Source: Topomyia yanbarensis
Lineage: Eukaryota; Arthropoda; Insecta; Diptera; Culicidae
Assembly: GCF_030247195.1 (NCBI RefSeq)
Contig: NC_080671.1
Span: 14,396,843 to 14,460,842, forward strand
DNA: 64,000 nucleotides
Direction of reading: 5' to 3'
Of the stretch, positions 11,601-21,850 are shown one piece after another. Position numbers and translations under genes: made by a program. The notes beneath the pieces were generated by a model. It was not told where the DNA came from and made no database searches. It worked only from the letters and a program-made list of their open reading frames with translations. Positions within the stretch are counted from its first letter, which is position 1. Every line of letters begins with the position of its first letter.

Positions 11601-12607
11601 CAACGACTTGTCCTTCAATATGAAACACTTTCCCGAAAACTTGAAAAAAATTCCATTTTGGCACATCGGCGGACCCCCCTGTACATTGAAAATGTCCGAA
11701 ACTATTGATTTTCAACTACCAACAACTTGTCCTTCAATATAAAACACTTTCCCGAAAACTTGTAAAAATTCCATTTTGACACATCGGCGGACCTCCCTGT
11801 ACATGGAAAATGTCCAAAACTATTGATTTTCAACTACCAACAACTTGTCCTTCAATATACAACACTTTCCCGAAATGTTGAAAAAAAAATCAATTTTGTC
11901 ACATCAGCGGACCACCCTGTACATTGAAAATGTCCAAAACTTTTGATTTTCAACTACCAACAACTTGTGTTTCAATATACAACACTTTCCCGAAAAGTTG
12001 AAAAAAAAAATCAATTTTGACACATCAGCGGACCCCCCTGTACATTGAAAATGTCCAAAACTATTGATTTTCAACTACCAACAACTTGTCCTTCAATATA
12101 AAACACTTTCCCGAAAAGTTGTAAAAATTCCATTTTGACACATCGGCGGACCCCCCTGTGCATTGAAAATGTCCAAAACTATTGATTTTCAACTACCAAC
12201 AACTTGTCCTTCAATATAAAACACTTTCCCGAAAAGCTGAAATCGTTAGCATTTGGATTATTTTGCATCCCTACATGTGTGCTGGATCGCTCTCACTCCC
12301 AAAATCATTTGGCTAAATCATCATCATAAGGAGTTTCTTACAATAATCATGTACAATACCATCAACCCCGATTTTGCATCTTTTCTATCGTACCTGATTT
12401 TCTCAACTTCATAATCCTGATCAAAAAAAAATCATAATCAGGCCGTGATCACAGGCGGTGATTTTGTTGCAATGATTTTTTGCTAGCACATTATCGCTTC
12501 AGAGAAAATCACTAGCGATTTTTTATGGTTGTGATCACAGCACAGCATGATCAGCAGTGATAATTATCACTGATGATTTTTGATTTTTGGTGATTTTCCC
12601 AGCACTG
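8637..12607. mobile_element. Inner hAT-like element nested in the outer one
   Basis: Inverted ends CAGTGCTGGGAAAATCA (8637) and TGATTTTCCCAGCACTG (ending 12607) are flanked by exact 8-bp duplications CTTAAGAC (8629-8636 and 12608-12615). About 350 bp inside each end is dense in TGATTTT, TGATCA and TGATAATTATCA motifs, likely a subterminal binding zone. The rest of its 3971 bp is the 119-bp repeat array. No transposase is visible. It lies wholly inside the element at 7068-13264, so it inserted later. Confidence 0.88.
9005..12242. repeat. Inverted 119-bp tandem array (foldback-like)
   Basis: Plus-oriented units run from about 9005 to 11158. Their core GTCCGCCGATGCATCAAAA recurs at 9112, 9231, 9350, 9469 and 9588, an exact 119-bp period. 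At about 11160 the polarity flips, and about nine minus-oriented units (core CATCGGCGGACC, e.g. 11195, 11312) continue to 12242. The right-arm units carry TTGTTGGTAGTTG (minus-strand reading), whereas most left-arm units carry TTGAGGGCTGTTG. The outermost left unit near 9056 has the right-arm variant. G-runs before GTCCGCC vary in length, up to about 17 near 10151. Peptide frames across the array are only repeat translations. The arms could pair as a long hairpin. Confidence 0.95.
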
Positions 12608-13272
12608 CTTAAGACTTTTTTAAGTTCATCTTTAAGTTCTCCAAATTAATCAAAATTCACAGTTGAGAAAATGTCATCGTAAATGATTCATAATTTCACG
12701 ATTGCCAAGAGAAATCGGGAGAAATAATACATTTTAAAATTGGATTTGACAGTACAATTCAATTGTTTTTCAATGATTGGATTGTGCATTTAAAATATTT
12801 GAAAAGGTTCGCTTGTAAATTTTTCAAGGTGTTCAAAATATGTCGTAAAAATAATGATGCCAAATTATATTGGACACATCTTATAGATTTTATTTCTTAG
12901 TAATAGATTGTTTTATCATATTAAAATAAACAAATTGTAAAAAATCAAGTAACGATTGGTCGAATACAGATTATATTCGGATTTCCGGTCCATGGAAATT
13001 AGAGCAATTAAATGTTTATTATGATTCCCTATTGTAAGGTAATAATTTGCGCCGTTCTTAAATGGTAAAAGTCAAAGTTCACTTTTTAATGCAGACTGCA
13101 GACTTTATCAATTATTTTTTAAGTGCGGTCGCGGTAATACCGCGCGGTAAAAGCTCATTTCCCGCACCGCATCCGCGAGAGTCTCACCGCACCGCAGTTT
13201 ATGCGGTTCGGGTGCGGTAAATACCGCACGGTTGCGGTAATTACCGCAACCGCGACGAACCCTACTGATAAC

Positions 13273-13790
13273 TGTATCGTTTCATGAAATTAACGTACTA
13301 AGTTAGTTTGGTATTTTTAATATATTGCAAAACAACAATATACACCAAAATTTCAAAAGAGCTATTTTGATGTAAGTTTCCACTGTTTCCAATAGCATTA
13401 CAAACAATCAATAAGAAGTAGTCGGATTTGATAGAACTATTTCGAGTAGCTTACTAGAATAATATAGATACTATCTTAGTTTTTAGTTTGGCTTAAAACT
13501 ATGTGTGCGTAAAGAAATATTCATGCATTCACAACAGCTCATCACCAGCTATAACGCCCCACCCATTGTTGTGAGGCATACTCACCGATTGCTGTGGGGC
13601 ATACCATCCTCTTGTTGTGGGGCATATTACACTGTAACCGGGGGAATTTTGTTTTACCTCTCTCCAGCATGCATAAAACCTCCTCATCTTTTATATCAAC
13701 AGATAACAGACATTCAAATGATACAATTCGTCACTTATAACTACAATTAAAACTAACAGCATAATCTTAATAACTAGCACTAGACTATAG
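13273..13790. other. Unassigned, with a short 23-24-bp triplicate
   Basis: Three imperfect copies of TTGTTGTGGGGCATA occur at 13566-13580, 13589-13603 and 13613-13627. The remainder is probably the 3' tail of the minus-strand retroelement that follows, but I cannot place its exact end. Confidence 0.4.
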
Positions 13791-15590
13791 CTAACAAGAT
13801 AATGAGCTTAGAAAGGATTTCTTGACAGCGTTACGAGACAAATGGAAGTCGAAGACATTGGAACAGCGATTGAAAAGACGACACATACTGACGAAAAGTG
13901 CGTTGTAACCATAATTTGTTCTGGCTTCCGGAATGCGAAAGAAAGGATGGGTTCGAAGACTGCGACGACGAATGTCGATGTCCAAAAGTTGTAGAAGTGC
14001 GGAGTAATCGATTCGAGATTGCAGTAGATCGGCAATGAAAACGGCCTTCGAAACTTCCCGGCGTACAGACAGAAGATCGAGGTCAATAAGCTTACAGCGA
14101 TCTATGTAATTCGGTAGGTTGAGTGGGTTCCTCTATGGGAGTCGACGAAGTGCAAAACGAACAAATTTACGCTGAATAGCTTCAATTCGTTGGATATCAT
14201 TTTGGTAGTAAGGTGCCCAGACTACATTGCCGTATTCGAGTGTAGAGCGAACTAAAGCACAATAGAGTGTTTTTACGCTATGTATGTTGGTAAAGTTCTT
14301 TGTGACTCTGAAAACGAACCCCAACAGCTTAGAGGCCTTAGAAATACTGTACTCAATGTGATGCTTGAAGTTTAGTTTGGGATCTAAGTAGACTCCTAAA
14401 TCTTTAACAGATGATTCCCGTTTGAGAACGATTGGTGAGATATTTTAGTCGAAATCAACTTTCGAGTGTTTGATAAAACCGAACACTTGGAGGCGTTTAA
14501 CATTATCCTATTGGCATAGCACCAATTGGTGAACACATCCAACTGGGACTGCAAGAATTCTACGTCTTTGGCATTCCTGATAAGCTGAAATAGTTTGAAG
14601 TCGCCAGCAAACGAAAGTTTCATACACTTCAAATGGTTTAGGTCGTTTAAATAGAGCAAAAATATGAAAGGTCCGAGATTACTGCCCTGAGAAACTCCCG
14701 AGATGACAGCAAATGGTGATGTCGTACAGTCTCCAATTTTTACTTCCATTTCACGTTCGGTTAGGTACGAGTAAAGCCAATCCAGAAAGGAGCCATTAAA
14801 TTCAAGTCTACTTAATTTGGAAACAGTTATTATTAATTTTGTCAAACGCCGCGGAGTAGTCGGTGTAAATGGTATCTACCTGTGGTCTTGCTTGTAAACA
14901 CTGACTGATGAAGGATGTGTAAGATACTAAGTATGTAGTAGTTGACCGTTTAGGCATAAAGCCATATTGGGTCTTGGATATGTAGCTTGAGCAGTTATGA
15001 GTGATAAAATCAAGCACAACCAGTTCGAATAGCTTAGGTACTGCACATAATGCAGCTATTCCTCGATAGTTCGAACTAACGCTTTTGTTACCTTTTTTAA
15101 ACACTGGGAAAATGTATTATTTTTTTTCCAAAAGTCAGGGAATCTTCCTGACGACACAGAGCTAGTGAACACCATTGATAACGGAAGCTGGAGACTATCT
15201 GAGCATTTTTTAGTACGACAAACGTGAATTCCATCGGGCTCTGGACGGGACGATGACTTCAACTTAGAAAAAGCGGGAGTAATAATAGGGTGAGGGTCAA
15301 TTGGAGAACGTAGAGGAACGACATTAGCAGCTTCGGAGATTTGATCATCAGTTAAGATTTCTTCGCAAAAAACGCTACTGAAATGTTGGCGGAGTAAATT
15401 ACATATTTCGGGCGGAGTTGATGCTTTAACCCCGTCGAGTGACATATGAGGTGGTAAACCAGCTTCCTTCCTCTGTTCGTTGACGCGATCCCAGAAGCTA
15501 TTAGGGTTGGTTCTAAGCTTGTTCTGTATACGTTGATTGTAGGAATGGTAAAGAGCCTTATTCAATCGTTTACCGCCTACCTAATATAAC
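13791..15590 (-). pseudogene. Jockey/CR1-like non-LTR reverse transcriptase relic
   Basis: The ORF2 portion downstream of the endonuclease is spread over at least three reading frames: 15565-15056, 15104-14808, 14845-14396, 14324-14133 and 13985-13791. Visible in order are a pre-RT segment (FWDRVNEQRKEAG), YRGIAALCAVPKLFELVV, IYTDYSAAFDKIN (RT motif A), GVSQGSNLGPFIFLLYLNDL (motif B), FAGD where YADD is expected (motif C, so the catalytic pair is lost), then LYCALVRSTLEYGNVVW and IQRKFVRFALRRLP near the C-terminus. The 5' end is truncated at about 15590, with no endonuclease. It belongs to the same family as the plus-strand relic at 60330-61867. The clade call (Jockey group, CR1-like) rests on motif style only. 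Confidence 0.85.
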
Positions 15591-18500
15591 AACAAATTAG
15601 AGTAGTTGGTGCGGAGATCATAGTGTCGAATGTTGAAATATAGCATTTTTGCTTAGGGGGGGCGTATTTGACCTATTTACCCTATATGATTCCTTCCAGA
15701 TCAAGATTTCAGCGACCCCCTAAGGCTGGTCCCTTGGCGGGAGCTAACCCGGCCAATCGCACGCTACGGGTCTGGACAGAACATATAATTCCAGTAACTT
15801 TGTAATCTTTTAGAAACATTATTAAGCATAAGGTGTCGGGCATACCCTCTGATTTTTACGTCTTTCAGATAGGCGGTATGAAGCCGTCCACGCTTTCCAC
15901 GCCAACGAAAACACACTTCGATATATTAAACTATTCTATCGGTTACGAAAGTATTTATCTTTTCCCAATGCATACCAGTTATTGGCTAGATATTTGCTTG
16001 ATGGTATACATTTAAATTTACCAAATTGACTCATGCTCGCTAGTCACCGCTATTCACCGAAAAGGTCTGCTTTTGATTGGTAACCGCGTATACATATTTG
16101 CTGTGGAAAATGAAAATAAACCCAAATTGAAAGCACAACCAACTCAACAAAACTAGCGAAACATCAACGGAACTCTGTGTGAAGCAATTTAATTTCAAAC
16201 TTTGAAACATCATATGAAGTTGGAATTTAACAGTATGTATTTCCGATAGCATTTTCTATTTGTTTCACAACGTATGTAACCTGCACCTGCGAAATTCTCC
16301 CTAAGGATACATATCCAAATTGGGGAGTTGGAGGAAAATTTGAGTTTCGTTAGCGATACGAGTGTGTTTGAATGAATCTGCATATTCTGAGCACGATTGC
16401 TTCTGTAATCGAAACCAACATGGAATGTTTCGCAAAAGTGTTCAGCTCATACAACCGGGCAGGATCAAGTGAAAATCCCTTACTAAACACATTTCCACGA
16501 ACTTTTTTGTTCACATACACCTACTTTATTACGACGGCATGTACGTTATTTTATATTTCCAATATTTTTTACGACAGAAAATTTCAATAGAAAACAGGGG
16601 AGTCACATCCTCTCCGCGCGTAAACACAACGCGAAGGGTGATTTTCTCAAATGTAAATAAATCGAGACGGAACGTAAGTAAATAATTTTGATCAATTTCG
16701 TTGTATTGGTCTTCGAAAGGGGATTTGCGTTAAGGAATAAAATTGCCCTCCTGGGTGCCATTAAGAAATATGTAATTGTAGTGGGCGATTTAGATAGATG
16801 AAAAAACGATCTTGAAATTTTAAGTAGAAAATTATCTGAACTATTAGTCACTTTGTCGTAGCTGAGCGAGAAACTATAATTCATTCTTCAGAGTGTACTT
16901 CAAAACTCTGCACTAAGAAAGACCGTTGATGTTGATAAAAAATTAACAAGCATCTGCAAAATTAGAGCATCATCTGTGCTGCATCTAGCTAGTCTAGGCT
17001 CGCAGCTTTGGAAAAGTACGTGGTAAATAGTTTCAGCATGTTCAACAAATCCAACATTTCATTTCAGGAAAGAACATTTTTGACACGAAATTTTTCAAAG
17101 AAGTAAATTGAACCTAGTTCTGAATGAGAATCGATACGCAAGTCGACCACCAAAACCCCACTCAATGGTGCAGTCTTCGAAAATTATTTTGCTCTAAGGA
17201 AGAAACAACATTCGGGAAACATCAGGCTAGCTTGGTAATTTGTGTTGTATGCATGAACGTTAGCATTTTCGCCATGAGATCATTCTGTGTTTGCATAAAT
17301 GGTCTGAACTCGGAATGATGCATACGTACGACTTGTTGGAAACCACTGAAGTACTCTCAAGGGAGAATGGGTATAAAATTTTACTTGAGTTGGTGTTTAT
17401 AAATTTGCATTGTTTGCTGGGAAGATGTAAAATTCTTGCTACAATGCAAGTTCTTGTATTTTAGTTTGTTAATTGCATACTAGTAATAGACAGAACGGGA
17501 GTGGTACTAATGCAAACTTAAGCATTATGCAAAAGTTATTTTATTTCGGGAAATTGCGACAAAAAATACTACAAGAAGCTACGGGAAAATACATTAATTA
17601 TCTAACTTCCACCTTCTATGTTGCATAGACTTTTGTAATACTAGAATTACCCACTACCTCGAGCGGATAAGTTTATAACTTTCATATCCGCTTCTCAATA
17701 TAACATGAAAGCAAATCACCCATCGCAGCTAACAATATATAAAACGCCATTGTTGAAATAATCCCATCGTGATATCTCTCCCATCGGATGAAAAATGATA
17801 TCCCTCGCCGTGTTGGTACGGGAACCAGCAGAAGAATATACGATTATCATCGATTTGATCATCTTTTATTTTCCCGCACCTTTCAACGTTGGTTGAATTG
17901 CACAGATTTTCCCATAATCTCGTTCGATTGTTTTTTTTTTATTATTTGTTGCACTTTTCTTTTGAGCGTAGCTGCAGCACGTCGTCGATGGTGCTGCTAT
18001 ACTGACTTCGGATCAGATGATTAATTTTCTGAACAATGTGAATAACTCGGCAATAGATCAATTTGCGCACATTGAATTGCAACTGCAGACAGACTCATAG
18101 CTTTTCTATTCAACGACTTGTCACTTCAATTAAACCTTCTTTGTCTCGTATTGAAACGAAAATTAAATTAAAATACTGGAAGGCGCATGTTGGAGCAAGT
18201 ATTATCCCAAAGAAGGTCAGTTGGCATATTGTTGCAGCTTTTATTCTCAAACGAACTTTGTTGCAGGATCCTTTTATTACGAAATTGCATTAATAAAGAA
18301 ATCGCGTACATTGTTTTTACCTCCGATTAACAGTGCCGTCTTTAGGTATTGGTACATGGGGCTGGTGCCGGGGGCACCGGGATTTAGGGAAGAAGTGATC
18401 AACATTTGTTTTTTGATGTTACTCAAACATATCCGTTTGTATTCGGAAAATTTTAGCCACACAAATTTGAACCGGGCAAAATTTGACATGTTTGGAACGT

Positions 18501-19534
18501 ACTTACGGAACGGAAGATCGACGATACATCAGACTCTTCAATAGGTGTGGTGGAGTAGGAGATTTAGAATAGTTATGGTCTATGATTCGCTGCTCGATGC
18601 TATCTGTAAATCATCGTTACTTTTCGAGTATACGGTCACAGGAAAAATTAAAGATCTTGTTAAGATTATGCTTGCTTAAAACTCTGGGCAGCCAGGTACC
18701 GAGAGAAACATATTTTTTTAAACAAAAGCGATTAAAACTCTAAGCAGTCAGCCGTGGGAGTATTTCCTAGCAAAGTTCATCTTACCTGCGTAATTGACCG
18801 GATCCTTCATGATAAATACGATGGTTTTGTTTAGTAGGAAATTTTCTCAGCTGTCAAATCGATTTAAAAGCATGGCTATACAAAATATACTTTTTGTGTT
18901 ACAGGTATTTTAAAACAAAACAAATTATTTACAGGAGAAGCTCAATAACTATGCAGCGGTTGAGATTTCTTGATACGTGTAGATCTATTTTTCCCTAAAT
19001 ATGATCCTCTATCGCCTTTTGAGAGATTTTTAACCATGAACGAAACACCCTGTACATTATGTATATAAATTTCATGCATACTATCATTTAATTAAAAATT
19101 AATTGAAAAGAGTACTGATTTTTCGGCTCCTAAAAGCTGTTCCCCTCTTAAATCAAGACTGGACGAAAACACAATCTAGGTAGAACTATATTTTTCAATT
19201 GTAACATTTGTGTTGCAATACGAAGAAACGGATTCAATTACAAATAGAATCCAAAATTTAGCGAACGATAAGGGCACCCACCAGGTCCTGGTAAATCTTA
19301 AGCTAATTTTACCCAAGTGTTCTCAAGACGACCCTGCTGAAATATGCTTGATTCTGGTCGTTTGCCGCATCGCCTCCCACTGAACGCTATACTTGAGCTA
19401 AGGGCAGAAGTAAGTGAGCTGGCTATGCTAGAGGTGAGAGCTTTACTTCGTCCTTTGCTAAACACAGAACGGTCGTTGCAGTCTGCATTGTGATAGGAAA
19501 GGAGCAAAGCGAAAGAAAAAAAAATAGTCTGGTG
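15591..19534. other. Unassigned 3.9-kb stretch
   Basis: I recognise no gene or element across it. Plus- and minus-strand frames of 60-107 codons (for example 16603-16884, 17788-18024, 18221-18544) have no identifiable domain. A GC-rich patch at 15710-15780 and the GGGGCTGGTGCCGGGGGCAC stretch near 18360 may be edges of short repeats. It could be genuine intergenic or intronic host sequence. Confidence 0.45.
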
Positions 19535-19875
19535 CACGCAGAAAAAATTTGCATATTTAAACCAAAAATATGAGTTATTGAATCCAATCATTTATTGTTT
19601 ATCACTTTAACAAACAAACTTATTGGTTTGAAAATATTTTTTTATTAGAACAACAACAAATTTTTGCTTTCAATAAATACATTTTTAGTATCAATAATTT
19701 TCTTTTAATTTCAATAAAATAATTATTGAAAAACGGAACGATAATTTTGTTTTATTGAAACAACAAATAAATTTTATCGAATTCAATAAATAATTTTATT
19801 GTCTCCCGACCAATAATTTAATTTATTGAATTTAATGCATAATTTTATTGAACCTACAAATCTTTTTTCTGCGTG
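19535..19875. mobile_element. Small MITE with CACGCAGAAAAA ends
   Basis: The left end CACGCAGAAAAAATTTG and the right end, on the minus strand, CACGCAGAAAAAAGATTTG are inverted and about 341 bp apart. The interior is very AT-rich, with repeated CAATAAATAATTTTATTG-type partial palindromes. I cannot define a target duplication. No coding capacity. Confidence 0.6.
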
Positions 19876-20290
19876 TATTCATGGTTTTTGTCTATACTTC
19901 AGTCGGTCAAATTATCACGGTCCGACAATTGATATCCGTTTTTTAACACCTTTTGCGAGCTTTCGGTGTCGTTAGCTTCGGTTCTGCGAATCTCAGCTCT
20001 TACAGGAAGCATTTTGAACGGAAAGGAATAAAGTGGATAAAGATTTTACGTTTCCTGGATTTTGACAAATTGCTTGGCTATTCGATGTTGGATGCCTAAT
20101 GGGAACCTGGGAATTACTGTTTTATCGATATGAAGCAGTACCAGTATTCAGAAAATCACTCAAATCATTAATTGATTTATCGAATCTTGGTCAAGAAAAA
20201 AATTACCCTCGTTGTTCTGTAAGTTTTCTCAAGTTCATGGATCTACTTTAACTTCTGCAATGATTCAAACTTATCCCATGGGGCAGCCTT
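19876..20290. other. Unassigned
   Basis: No feature recognised between the two MITEs. Confidence 0.5.
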
Positions 20291-20291
20291 T

Positions 20292-20728
20292 TGCCTTTCT
20301 CATATAGAAAGGATATGCAATCACTCTGAAAATCGTCAACCTAATCCCGGTCAATTTTTTTTCGACTGACATAAGGTTTCTAGATTTTAACAGGGGCGTA
20401 GCTAGAGGTGTACGGAGAGGGGTTTCACCCTCCTCCCTCTCAATGATTACCAACCCTCTTTAAATTTCCCTTAGATCACCCCTAGTAGCACCTCCCTCAG
20501 ACCACCACTACATCCATCAGTCACACCCCTCATACTCTCAACCCCATCATCTTTATACCACCGCTATATCACAAGGCATCCAAAATTAAGCTGGGGAGTG
20601 GTTCGTACATGGGTTTTTCACCCTCTTCACACACTCACCCTCGCATGACAAAATTAGTTAGCAGGAAGACAGCATTGAACTTATGCTGATTAGGCTAATT
20701 AAGTAAGAAAATTTTACCTGTCTCAAAT
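20292..20728 (+). mobile_element. MITE of the CTTTCTCAT family, plus-oriented copy
   Basis: It begins CTTTCTCATATAGAAAGG and contains ATGCAATCACTCTGAAAATC, GTCAACCTAATCCC, AACAGGGGCGTAGCTAG, a long C-rich block and GCTGATTAGGCTAATTAAG, in the same order as the minus copy at 5290-5925. It stops short of the family's other end; a second family fragment follows directly. Confidence 0.7.
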
Positions 20729-20865
20729 ATTATCTGTCTCATACAGAAAAGTTATACAATTCCTCCAAAAATCGACTTTCTAACCGAGACCCGAAAAACC
20801 GAGTCTCATACACCATTCGACTCAGTTCGTCGAGATCGCAAAATGTCTGTGTTTTTATAGTAATG
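20729..20865 (+). repeat. Second CTTTCTCAT-family fragment, abutting the first
   Basis: It restarts with a diverged family end (CTGTCTCATACAGAAAAG) and continues with AACCGAGACCC and CATTCGACTCAGTTCGTC, matching 3725-3860. It may be a nested insertion or the mosaic 3' half of the same unit. Confidence 0.55.
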
Positions 20866-21639
20866 TTTAAAAAGCTTCAAAAGCTTGGCCTGCAGTGTAT
20901 TGGCACTATGTGGGGCTCACGACTCACGTTCGTGCCTAACCACTAAAAAATATCCTTAGTATTTTCGAGGTGATCTTTGTGAATACATTTGGTTTTCCCG
21001 ATGCATAAACCAGTTGGTCAGTGGAAAAGGAAGAAGAAAAGGGATACCTATGCACATATTCATAAAGATTCTTTTTGCCAAACATAGTATTTGACCCTAC
21101 AGCATTTTGGCGTACCTCAAATTAGTAAAAATATCAATATTTTCAAATCGCTTAGAATTTGTGGATCGGAAAAGATCGGAAGAGATTGAATGTTTTTTGA
21201 ATAGCCGGAATCTTGTTTTGTAATGTTGTTTCAGCAACTTTGCCGGATCTTGCTGTATAATGTAACTTTTTTATCATTCAAATTTTGAATAACTTGTTTA
21301 AAAAAAGGTGTTCTTAAAGCTGGTTCAATAAACAGCAACACTACTATTTTCGGTTATTTTTAAGCGGAGGTTATACAAACAGATATGTTCTATTACGTTT
21401 GTTATAATATTGTCTTATTTAATACAGTCATCATCATTTGAAAGCGATTTTGCTGGATGTATAATAAAAACCCTTAAAATATCACCATTTTGCATCCATG
21501 CAAAAATTCTTTAGCAATTTTTTGCATACTCTTTATTTTGCCACAATATGCAGTATGCTTTTAGGTATCTAAAAAAATATAACTAAATAAAAAATCGAAA
21601 AAATTTTTTTTTGGTTATTGGCCAAGAATTTGTTCTAGT
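20866..21639. other. Unassigned AT-rich sequence
   Basis: No supported gene or repeat. It ends where the GC-richer R1-like element begins. Confidence 0.5.
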
Positions 21640-21850
21640 TACTCCTCTGTGGGTCGGTCCAGCAATTTCGGTGAAGCCGGTTCACTGGCGCCCCGACGAC
21701 CCAAGCCCGGTGCTATGTCGCGTACTACTCAACTAATCTCCGGCGATGGACCTAGTCTACAACGTCGGAGAGTTCTCCGGTGGCGATTTGTGGTTTACCG
21801 GTGGCGTTCTTGCCAATGGCGCTACTTTGTTGGTCCATTCGCCACTTCCT
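21640..21850 (-). repeat. 3' untranslated region of the R1-like element
   Basis: This GC-rich stretch lies directly 3' of the R1-like coding region on the minus strand. It contains one unit (CCGGTTCACTGGCGCCCCGA, TAATCTCCGGCGATGGACC, GAGAGTTCTCCGG) of the repeat seen as an orphan array at 4180-4800. Confidence 0.6.

Larger units (their letters stand above)
7068..13264. mobile_element. Outer hAT-like non-autonomous element
   Basis: The right end, read inward on the minus strand, begins TAGGGTTCGTCGCGGT. The left end begins TAAGGATCGTCGCGGT. Both are followed by dense GCGGT/ACCGC motifs (7071-7190 and 13120-13264), a subterminal pattern typical of hAT elements. Exact 8-bp duplications CTGATAAC flank it. 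Total length is 6197 bp; removing the nested element and its duplication leaves about 2.2 kb of AT-rich filler. I see no hAT transposase: the one 60-codon minus-strand frame at 7351-7533 lacks the conserved C-terminal dimerisation signature. It was presumably mobilised in trans. Confidence 0.85.
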
